Assembly: GCF_023546765.1 (NCBI RefSeq)
Contig: NZ_CP097484.1
Coordinates: 6,630,001-6,694,000, forward strand
Source of the DNA: Methylobacterium tardum
Lineage (GTDB): Bacteria; Pseudomonadota; Alphaproteobacteria; Rhizobiales; Beijerinckiaceae
DNA length: 64,000 nt
Direction: 5' to 3'
This document shows positions 8,570 through 17,091 of this stretch, one piece after another. The notes below the pieces were generated by a model. The model ran no database searches. It was not told the origin of the DNA and worked only from the letters and a program-made list of their open reading frames with translations. Every line of letters starts with the position of its first letter. Position 1 is the first letter of the stretch. Position numbers and translations under genes: made by a program.

Positions 8570-9706
8570 ATGCAGGACGTTGAGGCCTACTCGCACCTGG
8601 TCGGATCCATCTACGACCGTGTCGGCCAGCCTGAGGAATGGTCGGCCCTCCTGGGAGATCTCACGAACTTCGTCGGCGGGCGCGTCGGCCAGCTCGCGGT
8701 GTTCAGTCTCGACGGGAGCCGCAAGCCGATGTGGGCGGTGTCGGGTTTCGACCGCACGCAGTACCGCACGTTCCTCTACCGGCACGCCACGGAGGATCCC
8801 CGGCTGCCCTACATCCTGTCGAACCAGGGCAAGGTCATCCGGGCGGAGGAGGGTGTCGACCCGGTCCAGTTCCGCGAGACGGCTCTCTTCAAGGAGGTCG
8901 TGCGGCCCTTCGGCATTGAGCACAGCCTCGTGAGCTACTTCGCCAAGGAGGCCGACGTCATGGCGACGCTCGCCGCCATGCGCGACGAGGAGGCGGGGCC
9001 TTTCCGATCCGTTGAGGCGCGGCGCCTGGCGATGCTGGTGCCGCACCTGCGCCGGGCCTTCGAGTTCTATGCCCTGATGCGCCAGGCCTCCGAGCGCTCC
9101 TCCGATCTCGCCGCCGCGCTCGACCTCCTCGACGCTGCCGTGATCCTGACCGATTCGCGCCTGCGGGTCGCGCACGCCAACCGCGCCGCCGAGGAGCTCG
9201 CGAAGTCACGCACCGGCCTGTCCCTCGACAGGGGCAGCCTCGCCCTCAGGGACGGCCAGTGCTCCCGGCGCATCGCGCAAGCGGCCAGCGAGGCCCTCGC
9301 GGCCGCGACCGGCCACGTGAAGATCACACAGGCCGAACACATCGCGATCACCTGTGCCGAGAGCGGCACCCCGTTCCGCGTGTCGCTGCATCCGCTGTCG
9401 AAGCGGCCGTCCGGAACGGGAACGCGGGTCAAGGCCGAACTGGCCGTCGTGATCCGCAGCGGCGGCAACAAGAGCCAGGATGGTGCGGTCCGTCTTCAGA
9501 GCTTGTTTGGCTTGACCTCTGCCGAGGCGATCCTCGCCCACGCGGTCGCGTCGGGTCGCTCGCTCGATGACCATGCCCGGGAGCGCGGCATCGCGATCTC
9601 GACCGTGCGCACGCAGCTGCGCGCCCTCTTCGCCAAAACGGAAACGCACCGGCAGGGTGAACTCGTCGCGCGCCTGCGCGAAGGCCTGGACATCTCGCTC
9701 AACTGA
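8570..9706 (+). CDS. LuxR-type helix-turn-helix transcriptional regulator
   Basis: The product has 378 residues. A C-terminal LuxR-like HTH occupies about residues 305-365 (FGLTSAEAILAHAVASGRSLDDHARERGIAISTVRTQLRALFAKT). The N-terminal half resembles the PAS/GAF-like sensor region of this alphaproteobacterial regulator class (WSALLGDLTNFVG, then VFSLDG). A middle segment (DAAVILTDSRLRVAHANRAAEELA) looks like a PAS core. A GGAG ribosome site lies 7 bases before the ATG. It sits between the di-heme protein and P450 genes and is probably their local regulator. The ligand is unknown. Confidence 0.85.
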   Translation: MQDVEAYSHLVGSIYDRVGQPEEWSALLGDLTNFVGGRVGQLAVFSLDGSRKPMWAVSGFDRTQYRTFLYRHATEDPRLPYILSNQGKVIRAEEGVDPVQFRETALFKEVVRPFGIEHSLVSYFAKEADVMATLAAMRDEEAGPFRSVEARRLAMLVPHLRRAFEFYALMRQASERSSDLAAALDLLDAAVILTDSRLRVAHANRAAEELAKSRTGLSLDRGSLALRDGQCSRRIAQAASEALAAATGHVKITQAEHIAITCAESGTPFRVSLHPLSKRPSGTGTRVKAELAVVIRSGGNKSQDGAVRLQSLFGLTSAEAILAHAVASGRSLDDHARERGIAISTVRTQLRALFAKTETHRQGELVARLREGLDISLN

Positions 9707-9765
9707 CGGCCCGCGCCGCATCGCGTGGCCGTCCGGGCCGGATCGCAACAGATTGGGAGAGGTCC

Positions 9766-11043
9766 ATGCGCCCAGCCGACCATGATGCCCCCTGCCTCGA
9801 CAGACTCGAAGCGCTGCCCGTCGCCGAGCGCTGGCCGCTCGCCCGGGACTGGATCCGACGCGCACCGCGGCCGTTCTTCGCGCAGTTGCGTCAGCGACGG
9901 CCGGTGCTGGACTGCGGCGAAGTCGTCCTTGTCGCCCGCCGCGCGGAGATCGCGGAGATCCTGTCCCTGCCGACAGTCTTCTCGGTGGCGCTCTACAAGC
10001 CCAAGATGGGCCAGTTCATGCTGGCCCTCGACGGCACGGACGTGAATTATCGCGACAAGGCGGTGATGCGCGCCATGCTGTCGTGGGAGGATCTTCCGGC
10101 CATCCGCGAGCAGTCCGGCGCGATCACCGATGCCGCCCTCGACGCGGGCGGCGGGTCGCTCGACGTGGTCGCCTCGATCTCGCGCCTGGTCCCCTTGCGG
10201 ATCGTGCAGAGCTATTTCGGCTTCCCGTCCCCGGACGACGACCTGCTGCGCTGGTCCTACGCGAACCAGCTGGATCAGTTCAACAATCTTCCCTTCGACG
10301 GTCGGCCCGATGCCGAGGCCGTCCAGGGCGCCGCGCAACGGGCCCGCGAGGAGATGCGCGCCGCTTTCGCGTCACTGATCCCGTCAAGGCTCGCCGCCCT
10401 CAAGGCGGGCACTCCCGTACCCGACGATATCCTCATCCGGCTCCTCCGGCTGAATCTTCCGGCGGCGAGCGGTTTCGGCATGGACCGGGTGGTCATCAAT
10501 GTGGGTGGCCTTCTCATCGGCGCGATCGAGACGACCGCGGAGGCGGTGGTGAACGCCCTCGCGGAGATCCTCCGGCGCCCCGACATTCACGCGGCCGCGC
10601 GCGCGGCTGCCGCCAATCCCGCCACCTTCGATGGCTACGTGTGGGAAGCCCTGCGCTTCGCGCCGATCGTCGCCTTCATGTTCCGTCAGGCCGAGGCCGA
10701 TCACGTGCTCGGGCGCGACGGCGCATGCGAGACCCGTATCCGGAAGGGCCAGGTCGTGCTGCCTTTGAGCCTGTCGGCGATGTTCGACCCGGACTGGGTG
10801 CCCGATCCCGAGCGGTTCGATTCGACCCGGCCCGATCATGCATTCCTGCATTTCGGTTTCGGGCATCACGAATGCCTGGGCCGCTACGTGGCGGGAGCGA
10901 TGATTCCGGAAATCGTCCGCCGAATCCTTCTCCGGGATGGCCTGCGGGCGGAGGGCGCGGTCGAGGACGGCGGCACGCCGTTCCCGACAGCCTACAAGAT
11001 CACCTACGCGCAGACGCCGGCAGGCGCTCCCAAAGCCGCTTGA
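9766..11043 (+). CDS. Cytochrome P450
   Basis: This is a soluble bacterial P450 of 425 residues. The haem-ligand loop is FGFGHHECLGRYVAG with Cys370. The K-helix ExxR motif is EALR. The I-helix region is GGLLIGAIETTAEAVVNAL, in which the usual acidic-alcohol pair appears as E-T-T. The ATG is preceded by GAGAGG at good spacing, 60 bp after the LuxR-type gene, so co-transcription is likely. No ferredoxin or reductase gene is adjacent. The di-heme cytochrome upstream or a peroxide shunt could supply electrons, but that is speculative. The substrate is unknown. Confidence 0.9.
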   Translation: MRPADHDAPCLDRLEALPVAERWPLARDWIRRAPRPFFAQLRQRRPVLDCGEVVLVARRAEIAEILSLPTVFSVALYKPKMGQFMLALDGTDVNYRDKAVMRAMLSWEDLPAIREQSGAITDAALDAGGGSLDVVASISRLVPLRIVQSYFGFPSPDDDLLRWSYANQLDQFNNLPFDGRPDAEAVQGAAQRAREEMRAAFASLIPSRLAALKAGTPVPDDILIRLLRLNLPAASGFGMDRVVINVGGLLIGAIETTAEAVVNALAEILRRPDIHAAARAAAANPATFDGYVWEALRFAPIVAFMFRQAEADHVLGRDGACETRIRKGQVVLPLSLSAMFDPDWVPDPERFDSTRPDHAFLHFGFGHHECLGRYVAGAMIPEIVRRILLRDGLRAEGAVEDGGTPFPTAYKITYAQTPAGAPKAA

Positions 11044-11120
11044 ACCGAGCGGTACGGAGGTCCCCCGGCGTTCGCAGCCGACGGCACCAGACGGGCTGTA
11101 ATCCTACCGGAAAGGTATGC

Positions 11121-11170
11121 TGGAGCGGGCGATCGGGATCGAACCGACGACATTCAGCTTGGGAAGCTGA
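11121..11170 (-). repeat. 3' fragment of tRNA-Gly(CCC): attachment site (att) of the element
   Basis: Read on the minus strand, this is the 3' part of a glycine tRNA. It starts within the anticodon stem, has a CTTCCCAAG anticodon loop (anticodon CCC), GGTTCGATCCC as the T arm, and ends in CGCCCGCTCCA, including the encoded CCA. Forty bases follow the anticodon, as in a real tRNA. The 33 bases that should form the acceptor 5' strand and D arm (11171 onward) are unrelated, so this is not a functional tRNA. The integrase gene starts 155 bp away on the unrelated side. This is the footprint of site-specific integration, and the intact tRNA is expected at the other end of the element. Confidence 0.75.
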
Positions 11171-11288
11171 CACGAATCGCTCCAGGCGCCGCGGCCGCCC
11201 TTAACCACAGCTGCACAAACCCCTCCCACGCCTACGAATTCCGGTTCCCTGCGTAGCCACGCGGGTTGACCCGGCGCGTGCCGCCTGT

Positions 11289-11310
11289 GTGGTATCGCGG
11301 TGGTATCGCG
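11289..11310. repeat. Tandem 11-bp repeat upstream of the integrase gene
   Basis: GTGGTATCGCG occurs twice in tandem (11289-11299 and 11300-11310), 15 bp before the integrase start codon. It could be an arm-type integrase or excisionase binding site, or an autoregulatory operator. Only the repetition itself is visible. Confidence 0.45.
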
Positions 11311-11324
11311 CCCACGGAGGCTGA

Positions 11325-12809
11325 GTGTCGACCTACACACGCGAGCGGTCGCGGCTGACGGCCGCCGACGTCAAGCGGGCCCTGGCCCTCGTTAACGGCG
11401 GCAAGGTGACGGGCCGTGGCATCGACCACGCCGACGTCGCCGTCCCGGGGCTGATCCTGCGTACGACGCCCCTGGCGGTGACCTGGCTGCTCAAGACCCG
11501 GACGTCGACCATCCGGCTCGGCGCCGGGGCGGACGTGACGGTGGCGGCCGCCCGCGAGGCGGCGACGCGGGCGCGCCTCGATCTCAAGGGAGGGGTCGAC
11601 CCCCGCCCGGACCTGCGGGTGTTTGAGCACGCGATGAAGACAGGGGCGAGCGTCGAGGATGCCGTCGACGCGGCGTTCCCGGAGAGCGTCGAGGCGCAGT
11701 CGGACGAGGACCGGCGCCGCCGCGGCCCGTGGCAGTGGCAAGACCTGGTAGAGGAGTTCCTGGCCCACAAGCTGCCCCAGCTCCGGCCGCGCTGGGCCCG
11801 GCAATTCGAGGGTCACCTGCGCCGGTCGCTCGACCCGCGCCTGACCCGGGCGCCCGTCTCCGCCGTCCGGCCCGACGACCTGCTGGCGCTGCGCGACCGG
11901 GTGGCGGAGGAGCGGACGCAGAGCGCGGCCGCCGACACCGTGGAGGCCTGCAAGGCCGCCTTGGACTGGGCGCTGAGCCTGCACTCGCACCGCGCCGGGT
12001 TCAGCCACAGCACATACCCGTGGTGGCGGGACAAGGTCAGGGTCGACTACCAGGCGAAGGCCCGCAAGCACACGCCGCGGCTCGACGAGCTCGCCCGCAC
12101 GCTCTTCGTGGCGGAGCGGCACCGGGCCCTGGGCGGCACCGGCAAGCGGACCTCGGACGCGGTCCTTGGCGCCCTGTGGGCGACGGTCCTCACCGGCCAG
12201 CGCGTCACGGCCCTGACCGGCACCCGGCGCGCCTCCGTCGTGCCGTGGGAGGGCGGCCCGCCCGGCTGGGTCGTGTGGTCGTGGTCGGGCGAGGAAATGA
12301 AGAAGTCGGGCGGGGAGGAGGTGCCGCACGGCCTGCCCATCCCCCCGGCGGCCGCCGCCGCCATCGCACGGTGGGACACGTCCCCGGGGAGCGAGTTCCT
12401 GTTCCCCTCGACCGTCGCCGGGCAGCCTCTCGCCGGCAACGCCCTGACGCAGCTGGCCGCCCGGCTGCAGGGCAAGTCGAAGGCCGGCCGGGACGGGAAC
12501 GTGACGCTGAGACCCGAGGCCGACCTGTTCGCCCTGCACCGGATCCGCCCCTGGGTCCGGCACGACGTCCGGCGCACGCTGTCGGCCTATCTGGACATGG
12601 AGCGGCTGGGCGGGTCCGCCTCGGCCATCCTCGGGCACCGCAAGCAACGGACGCCCGGGGAGCACGCCCAGGAGCGCGAGCTCGCGGAGGCGATCACCCT
12701 ACGGCACTACCTGCACGGCCAGCGGCTGGAGATGAAGGCCGCTGGCATGGAGGCCTGGACGAAGGCGGTGCTCGACGCCTACGAGGCCGAGCGCAGCCGG
12801 CTCGCCTGA
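11325..12809 (+). CDS. int: Tyrosine recombinase / phage-type integrase
   Basis: This site-specific recombinase of 494 residues should integrate and excise the element at tRNA-Gly. The catalytic set is visible: R293 (TGQRVTAL), H413 and R416 (RHDVRRTLSAYL), H438 (ILGHRKQ) and nucleophile Y462 (LRHYLHGQ). The core-binding domain covers about residues 135-230 and an arm-type domain precedes it. The start is a GTG with GGAGG four bases upstream. Its position beside the truncated tRNA is typical of integrative elements and prophages. Confidence 0.92.
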   Translation: MSTYTRERSRLTAADVKRALALVNGGKVTGRGIDHADVAVPGLILRTTPLAVTWLLKTRTSTIRLGAGADVTVAAAREAATRARLDLKGGVDPRPDLRVFEHAMKTGASVEDAVDAAFPESVEAQSDEDRRRRGPWQWQDLVEEFLAHKLPQLRPRWARQFEGHLRRSLDPRLTRAPVSAVRPDDLLALRDRVAEERTQSAAADTVEACKAALDWALSLHSHRAGFSHSTYPWWRDKVRVDYQAKARKHTPRLDELARTLFVAERHRALGGTGKRTSDAVLGALWATVLTGQRVTALTGTRRASVVPWEGGPPGWVVWSWSGEEMKKSGGEEVPHGLPIPPAAAAAIARWDTSPGSEFLFPSTVAGQPLAGNALTQLAARLQGKSKAGRDGNVTLRPEADLFALHRIRPWVRHDVRRTLSAYLDMERLGGSASAILGHRKQRTPGEHAQERELAEAITLRHYLHGQRLEMKAAGMEAWTKAVLDAYEAERSRLA

Positions 12810-12987
12810 GGCCTCCGGCGTCCCCGGCCGAGCGCCCGCGCGACGTCCGCCGGCCGCTCCGCGCGCACGAAATCCGGCCCGTCCCGGCGGGCGGCAGCCT
12901 CGGCCATCATGTCCTCGGCAGGGCCCTCCACAGGGCGTCGCGCTCCTCGCCGGCGGCGGCCGTGGCGACGTCGTCATAGCTCAGCAT
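12779..12987 (-). CDS. Small hypothetical protein, probably frameshifted
   Basis: A GGAGGG ribosome site lies at good distance before the ATG at 12987. The first frame reads MLSYDDVATAAAGEERDALWRAL and would stop at a TGA after 26 residues. One base away, the sequence continues as a GC3-rich coding frame (EDMMAEAAARRDGPDFVRAE, then RPADVARALGRGRRRPQA) to a TAG at 12779, overlapping the integrase 3' end convergently. A single indel near 12905-12915 would join the two into a protein of about 68 residues. The function is unknown, and a genuine 26-residue peptide cannot be excluded. Confidence 0.4.
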
Positions 12988-13226
12988 GCTGCCCTCCATC
13001 TCTAAGAACAGATAGTGAACAAGCGTCTGGGGTCAACCGCGGCCAGGGGTTCGTTCACCCTGTCTTGAGGGCGCGCTGGACCGCCCCGGCGCGAGCTGCG
13101 ATCGTGACGATTCCTCCCGCCACCGAGGCCTCCCCGGATGTCCCTGAAACGCGCGGCCGCGCTGCCCTTCCCGACATCCCGGAGGACCTGAGCGCGCGCG
13201 CCGGCCTCCTACCCATGGAGGCCTCG

Positions 13227-13755
13227 ATGGCCATCTTCTTCACGGCAGACACGCACTTCGGCCACGGCGGGATCCTGCACGCCTGCAAGCGTCCCTTCGC
13301 CTCCATCGGAGCACGACGAGCTCGTGGCCGAGGCCTGGAACGCGACCGTCCGGCCCGGCGACACCGTCTACCACCTGGGCGACTTCGCGCTGTCCCGGGA
13401 CGCGGCCGCCATCGAACGGGCGTTCCGCAGGCTCAACGGGCGCAAGATCCTGATCGTGGGCAACCACGACCGCCGGGGCCGGCGCCTGCCTTGGGCGGAG
13501 CAGCACGAGGGGATCCGGGAAATCTCGGTCGAGGGCCGGCACCTCGTGCTGTGCCACTACCCCTTGCGTAGCTGGGCTCGTGCCTTCCGCGGCAGCCTGC
13601 ACCTGTTCGGCCACACGCACGGCCGGCTGCCCGGCACGACGCAGTCATGCGACGTCGGCGTCGACGTCTGGGGGTACAGGCCCGTGTCGCTGAGCGCCGT
13701 CATAGACGCGATGGCACTCAGCGACACGAGGCCCGAGGAGCTCAGAACAGCCTGA
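13227..13755 (+). CDS. Calcineurin-like metallophosphoesterase, frameshifted
   Basis: This is a small phosphoesterase of the YfcE/phage type, about 175 residues. The metal-binding motifs occur in order: D-x-H (TADTHFGH), GDF (YHLGDFAL), GNHD (LIVGNHDRRG), H (LVLCHYPLRSW) and GHTH (LFGHTHGRLPG). The first motif lies in a different frame from the rest. One base must be added near 13309-13313 to join ACKRPFASI to EHDELVAEAWNATVRPGD. The start at 13227 has GGAGG five bases upstream. Phages often carry such enzymes; the substrate is unknown. Confidence 0.8.
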
Positions 13756-14059
13756 GCTGGTCAGTCGGAGGCGGGGGTGGCGGCGGGGGCGGAGGCATCG
13801 GGATGCCGGGGTTCTCCCGTTCCCAAAGCTTCCTCGCCCGCAGCCTCTCCCGGTAGCGGGCGTCGCGCGGCCTCCTGGCCTCACGCTCCCGCTCGACCCT
13901 GGCCCGGGCGCTCTCGGCGCCCAGCCTCCGCCTCACCCTCTTCCGGATCGCCCCGGTGGGATCGAGGAAGTCGGGCCGTCTGTCGAAGAGCTTCTGGCCC
14001 TCCGTCAGCCTGACCTTCCGGACCTTCTTGAGCTCCTTCTCACCCTTCTTACGTGGCAC
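13742..14059 (-). CDS. Basic, proline-tailed hypothetical protein
   Basis: A protein of about 105 residues if started at the GTG at 14059. The frame stays open to an ATG at 14209, but that extension has poor composition. It is strongly basic (KKGEKELKKVRKVRL, then RKRVRRRLGAESARARVEREREARR), probably helical, and ends in a run of ten prolines before TDQLRLF. It may bind nucleic acid. Its 3' end overlaps the convergent phosphoesterase gene by 14 bp. It is the last gene of the long leftward gene train of the element. No family was recognised. Confidence 0.55.
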   Translation of the reverse strand: MPRKKGEKELKKVRKVRLTEGQKLFDRRPDFLDPTGAIRKRVRRRLGAESARARVEREREARRPRDARYRERLRARKLWERENPGIPMPPPPPPPPPPTDQLRLF

Positions 14060-14266
14060 GACACGCCCCCAACGAACGACAGGGCACAGGCGCCCTGCAT
14101 CAGCGTCGGGTGGGGTTGACGATGCTGGCGGGACGCTACCTCCGCCTGCCGGTGTTCGCCGTCCTGGGGACTGACTGAACCATAGCAGCGCCGGGTTACG
14201 ATGATTCATTCTGGGACAGGCAGAATCCTCGCGGTCGGACTCAGCTCCCGGTAACCCTGGGCGCCG

Positions 14267-15219
14267 TCAGAGACCCGCGCACAGGTCCGCCAGCGCGTCG
14301 AGGTCCTCGCCCTCGATGTCGGCGAACTCGACCGTCGGCGGCTCCCACGCGAGCTCCCGGTCCGCCGGCGTCACGCGGCGGCCGGCGAACGTGCCCCGCG
14401 CCGCGTCGTATGCCTGCCAGAACCGGTCTACGGCGGCGGCCGCCGTCGCGCCGCGGACGAGGACCTCGACCTCCCCGGGGCGACCGGGGGCGTAGGACCA
14501 GGCGAGCCAGCCGAGAGCCGCCGGCCGGTCGTAGGTCTTCTTCGTGAGCCATGACCCCTCGGCCAGCCAGACCCCGTCGCCTGCATCCCGGGGCGCGGTC
14601 GCGGACACCGGGAAGATCTCCGACGCCGGCGGCGGTCGGTGCAGCCCGCGGGGCACGATGACCGACAGGAAGCCAGTCCGGGGGCCAGGCCGACGCTGTC
14701 CTTCCAGACGAACTGGTGCCTGTCCTCATAACCGCAGTCGACCCGGCGGATCGGGCGGCCGAGCCACCGTTCCAGGCCTGACAGAGCCGATTTCTCCACT
14801 GCGTCATGGTAACGCCAGCGCCAGTGCCGCTGCCATCCGTGGCCCATCTGCAGCCACTTGCAGACCGACACGCGCCCCTGGTCGGCCTTCATGTAGAGGG
14901 TATTGTAGGCCGCCCATAGGACCGCGGCGCGGCCGCGCAGGCGCTCGAACCGCGGGACGAACGGACCCTCGTTCCAGCACCCGCCCGACATGATCCGGAG
15001 CCCGGCGGTCCGATTGTAGTAGTAGGTGGATCCGATGCCGGTGCCCTTCTCGAACGCCAGCGCCCGCACGTACTCCCGGTCGCCGACGTCGAGTCCCTCG
15101 TAGGCGTGCTGGCATGCGTACTGCCAGAGCTCCTGCGCCACCTCCCGGTCATCGAGTCTCCGGTCGAGGCCCCGGTAGAACGCCAGGGCCTCCGCGTCCG
15201 CCATGCGGGCGAAGGCCAT
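14267..15219 (-). CDS. Hypothetical phage-type protein, frameshifted
   Basis: About 317 residues once a one-base slip in the G5 run near 14681-14685 is corrected. The N-terminal part reads MAFARMADAEALAFYRGLDRRLDD, then EVAQELWQYACQHAYEGLDVGDREYVRALAFEKGTGIG. It passes through DRHQFVWKDSVGLAP into the second frame (TGFLSVIVPRGLHRPPPASEIF, ending LDALADLCAGL). The product is soluble with aromatic-rich segments. No domain was recognised. It overlaps the stop of the upstream gene and lies inside the leftward operon. Confidence 0.6.
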
Positions 15220-15850
15220 CAGGGTGCCTCCTCCTCGATCTCCGCGTGCATGCCGTCGATAGCTGCCGCCAGCCGGCGCAGGTCGCTGCGCATGGGCTGC
15301 ACCTCCGCCAGCTCGGATGCCCCCACCGCCCGGCAGGCGCCCTTCACGACCGCGCGGGCCTCCTCCTCGGGCAGCTTGGGCTCGTGCCGGACGACGCCGT
15401 TCACGACGACGTCGCCGGGCTGGAGCGGGGCGGCCGCCTCGACGCCGGCGTCAGGCTCCGGGGCGGCGCAGGCGGTGCGGAGGCCGTCGGCGAGCCAGCC
15501 GCAGCCCTCCTCGCAGGGGTCGTTGTGACTGCACCGGCACTGCCGGCAGACCATGCCGACACAGGACGGGACGGAGAACGTGCCGCCGTCAGCGGCGAGG
15601 TGGTCGTTCAACCAATCGCGGTCGGAGACGCCGTCGTAGCCGAGGACGGCCTCCTGCAGGAGCTGGCTGGAGAAGTCGAAGGCCTGTTCTGCCGCGCGCA
15701 GGGCGGGACCCCGGCGTGAGCCATGATGCCCATGGCGACCCCGCATTCCAGCGCGAAGGCCCCGGTGCGGGCCTCGACGTGCGCGGGCAAGGCGGCCCAC
15801 GCCGCGGCCCCGTCGAACGCGTGCTCGCTGATGTTGGAGCGCTCACACAT
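15219..15850 (-). CDS. Hypothetical protein with Cys-cluster zinc-binding-like motif, frameshifted
   Basis: About 210 residues after correcting a one-base slip in the CCGGGG run near 15706-15710, which joins ALECGVAMGIMAHAG to PALRAAEQAFDFSSQLLQEAVLGYDG. The middle carries CVGMVCRQCRCSHNDPCEEGCGW, a spaced cysteine-histidine cluster of the kind seen in small zinc-binding regions of phage proteins. The C-terminus is acidic and probably coiled (RSDLRRLAAAIDGMHAEIEEE). Its start overlaps the stop of the small membrane-protein gene at 15843. The function is unknown. Confidence 0.6.
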
Positions 15851-16085
15851 CGGAGGCCTCCTTGGCGGCCGGGGCGGTGGGCTCCAGCACGCCGGTCGCG
15901 ACGCCGACGAGCGAGACCACGAGGAAGGCGAACCCGAACCCGAGGGTCCAGCAGGCCAGGGTTATGGCCGACCGGCCCAGGTCGCCGGCGTGGCCCATGC
16001 ACGCGAACAGCACCGTCACGATGCCGGCGGCGGTGATCATCGTCCCGCCGACGGTGCCGCACATGAGGACGAGGAGTGCGCGCAT
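15843..16085 (-). CDS. Small membrane protein (two transmembrane helices)
   Basis: 80 residues with two strong hydrophobic spans (LLVLMCGTVGGTMITAAGIVTVLFA and ITLACWTLGFGFAFLVVSLVGVATGVL) and a short polar tail. Its ATG abuts the stop of the upstream gene, and its stop overlaps the next start, so it lies in the middle of the leftward operon. Holin-like or superinfection-related roles are possible, but nothing specific is visible. Confidence 0.6.
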   Translation of the reverse strand: MRALLVLMCGTVGGTMITAAGIVTVLFACMGHAGDLGRSAITLACWTLGFGFAFLVVSLVGVATGVLEPTAPAAKEASDV

Positions 16086-16283
16086 TCAGGCGGCCTCCTC
16101 GGTGGCAGTAGCAGGGGCCGGGGACAGGGCCTTGATGAAGGCGGCCGCCGCCGTGCGCGCCCTCTCAATCGCGTACCTGACAGCCTGCTCGACCGCGTCG
16201 CGGATCCGCTCCAGGTCCCTGTCACAGGGGCTGGAAGCGTCGACGTGGATCTCCCGCTCGACGCCGGAGAACGTGTTCAACAT
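16086..16283 (-). CDS. Small hypothetical protein
   Basis: 65 residues, amphipathic and probably mostly helical (DRDLERIRDAVEQAVRYAIE, then RARTAAAAFIKALSPAPATATEEAA). It lies directly upstream of the membrane-protein gene with no gap. No family was recognised; the support is operon context and GC3-rich codon use. Confidence 0.5.
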   Translation of the reverse strand: MLNTFSGVEREIHVDASSPCDRDLERIRDAVEQAVRYAIERARTAAAAFIKALSPAPATATEEAA

Positions 16284-16316
16284 GACCGCCGTGGCGGACG
16301 TCGAGACCTTGTAATC

Positions 16317-16619
16317 TCAGACTCCATTCCCTTCCGAGACCTTCGTCTGCCCGGGCAGGACAGCCGTCAGGATCCAGGGGCACGGCTGCACCGTGACCGC
16401 AGGGGTGTCCTCGTCGGTGAACGGGCGACGGGTGTGCACTGTCGCCGTCACGCCCGGGAATGCCTCGGCGAGCTTCTCACGCAGGGCCCCGGTGACGGGA
16501 TGGACGGTCGGCTGCTCCGGCTCCTCCCCGGCGGGCGGCTCGGCCGAGTTGAGGAGCTCGCTGACGGCCGCGTGCCCGATGACCTCGGCGGCCGCGTACG
16601 TCAGTTGGCTGGCCTCCAT
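16317..16619 (-). CDS. Hypothetical protein in element operon
   Basis: 100 residues, soluble. The N-terminal half is helical and acidic (EASQLTYAAAEVIGHAAVSELLNS), followed by a PPAGEEPEQP linker and a small predicted alpha/beta tail (LREKLAEAFPGVTATVHTRRPF). No family was recognised. It is supported by uninterrupted coding bias and collinearity with its neighbours. Confidence 0.5.
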   Translation of the reverse strand: MEASQLTYAAAEVIGHAAVSELLNSAEPPAGEEPEQPTVHPVTGALREKLAEAFPGVTATVHTRRPFTDEDTPAVTVQPCPWILTAVLPGQTKVSEGNGV

Positions 16620-16634
16620 GCAGTCGCGGACCGC

Positions 16635-17021
16635 CTAGTCGTGGCGGGCCCGGTACGCGGCGTCGTTCCGGTAGCACCATGCCGGGTCGACGCGGCGGGC
16701 GAGGTCGGCGGGGCTCTCCTGCCCCACCTCAGCCTTCCCCGGCTCCAGCTTGCCGGTGAAATCCTCGGGCGCCAGGGGGCACTCGACTGCCTTGAGCAAC
16801 TCGCTCCATGACTCGAACACCACGGGCTGCAGGCCACCGATGAACGGCTTGGGCTTCGTCTTCCGGACGACCTCGTAGCCGGCTAGGTCGGGGCCGGTGA
16901 GGAGCGCGGCCCGGGCGTTGTTGAGGTTGAAGCGCGCCTTGAGCGCGGGCGTGCTGCCGAGCTCGTGCGCCTCTTCCAGGGCCTCGGTGATGATCTTGTA
17001 GGCGGTGACGGCGATACCCAT
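16635..17021 (-). CDS. Hypothetical protein in element operon
   Basis: 128 residues. It begins MGIAVTAYKIITEALEEAHE and contains RFNLNNARAALLTGPDLAGYEVV, then KPFIGGLQPVVFESWSELLKAVECPLAPEDF. An AAGGGACC-like ribosome site precedes the ATG. The composition suggests a soluble alpha/beta protein. No family was recognised. The 70-bp gap to the next gene upstream holds the perfect 16-bp GC palindrome CCCCCGGCGCCGGGGG (about 17070-17085), which could weaken read-through. Confidence 0.5.
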   Translation of the reverse strand: MGIAVTAYKIITEALEEAHELGSTPALKARFNLNNARAALLTGPDLAGYEVVRKTKPKPFIGGLQPVVFESWSELLKAVECPLAPEDFTGKLEPGKAEVGQESPADLARRVDPAWCYRNDAAYRARHD

Positions 17022-17091
17022 TCGGATGGTCCCTTCGTTTCGGGCTGCTGCGGGGATTGCAGCGCCACTCCCCCGGCGCCGGGGGGATTCG

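Noticed and set aside
11171..11205. Possible 5' half of the tRNA-Gly, giving an intact tRNA
   Set aside because: The bases that should form the acceptor 5' strand and D arm do not pair with CGCCCGC and lack the conserved D-loop pattern.
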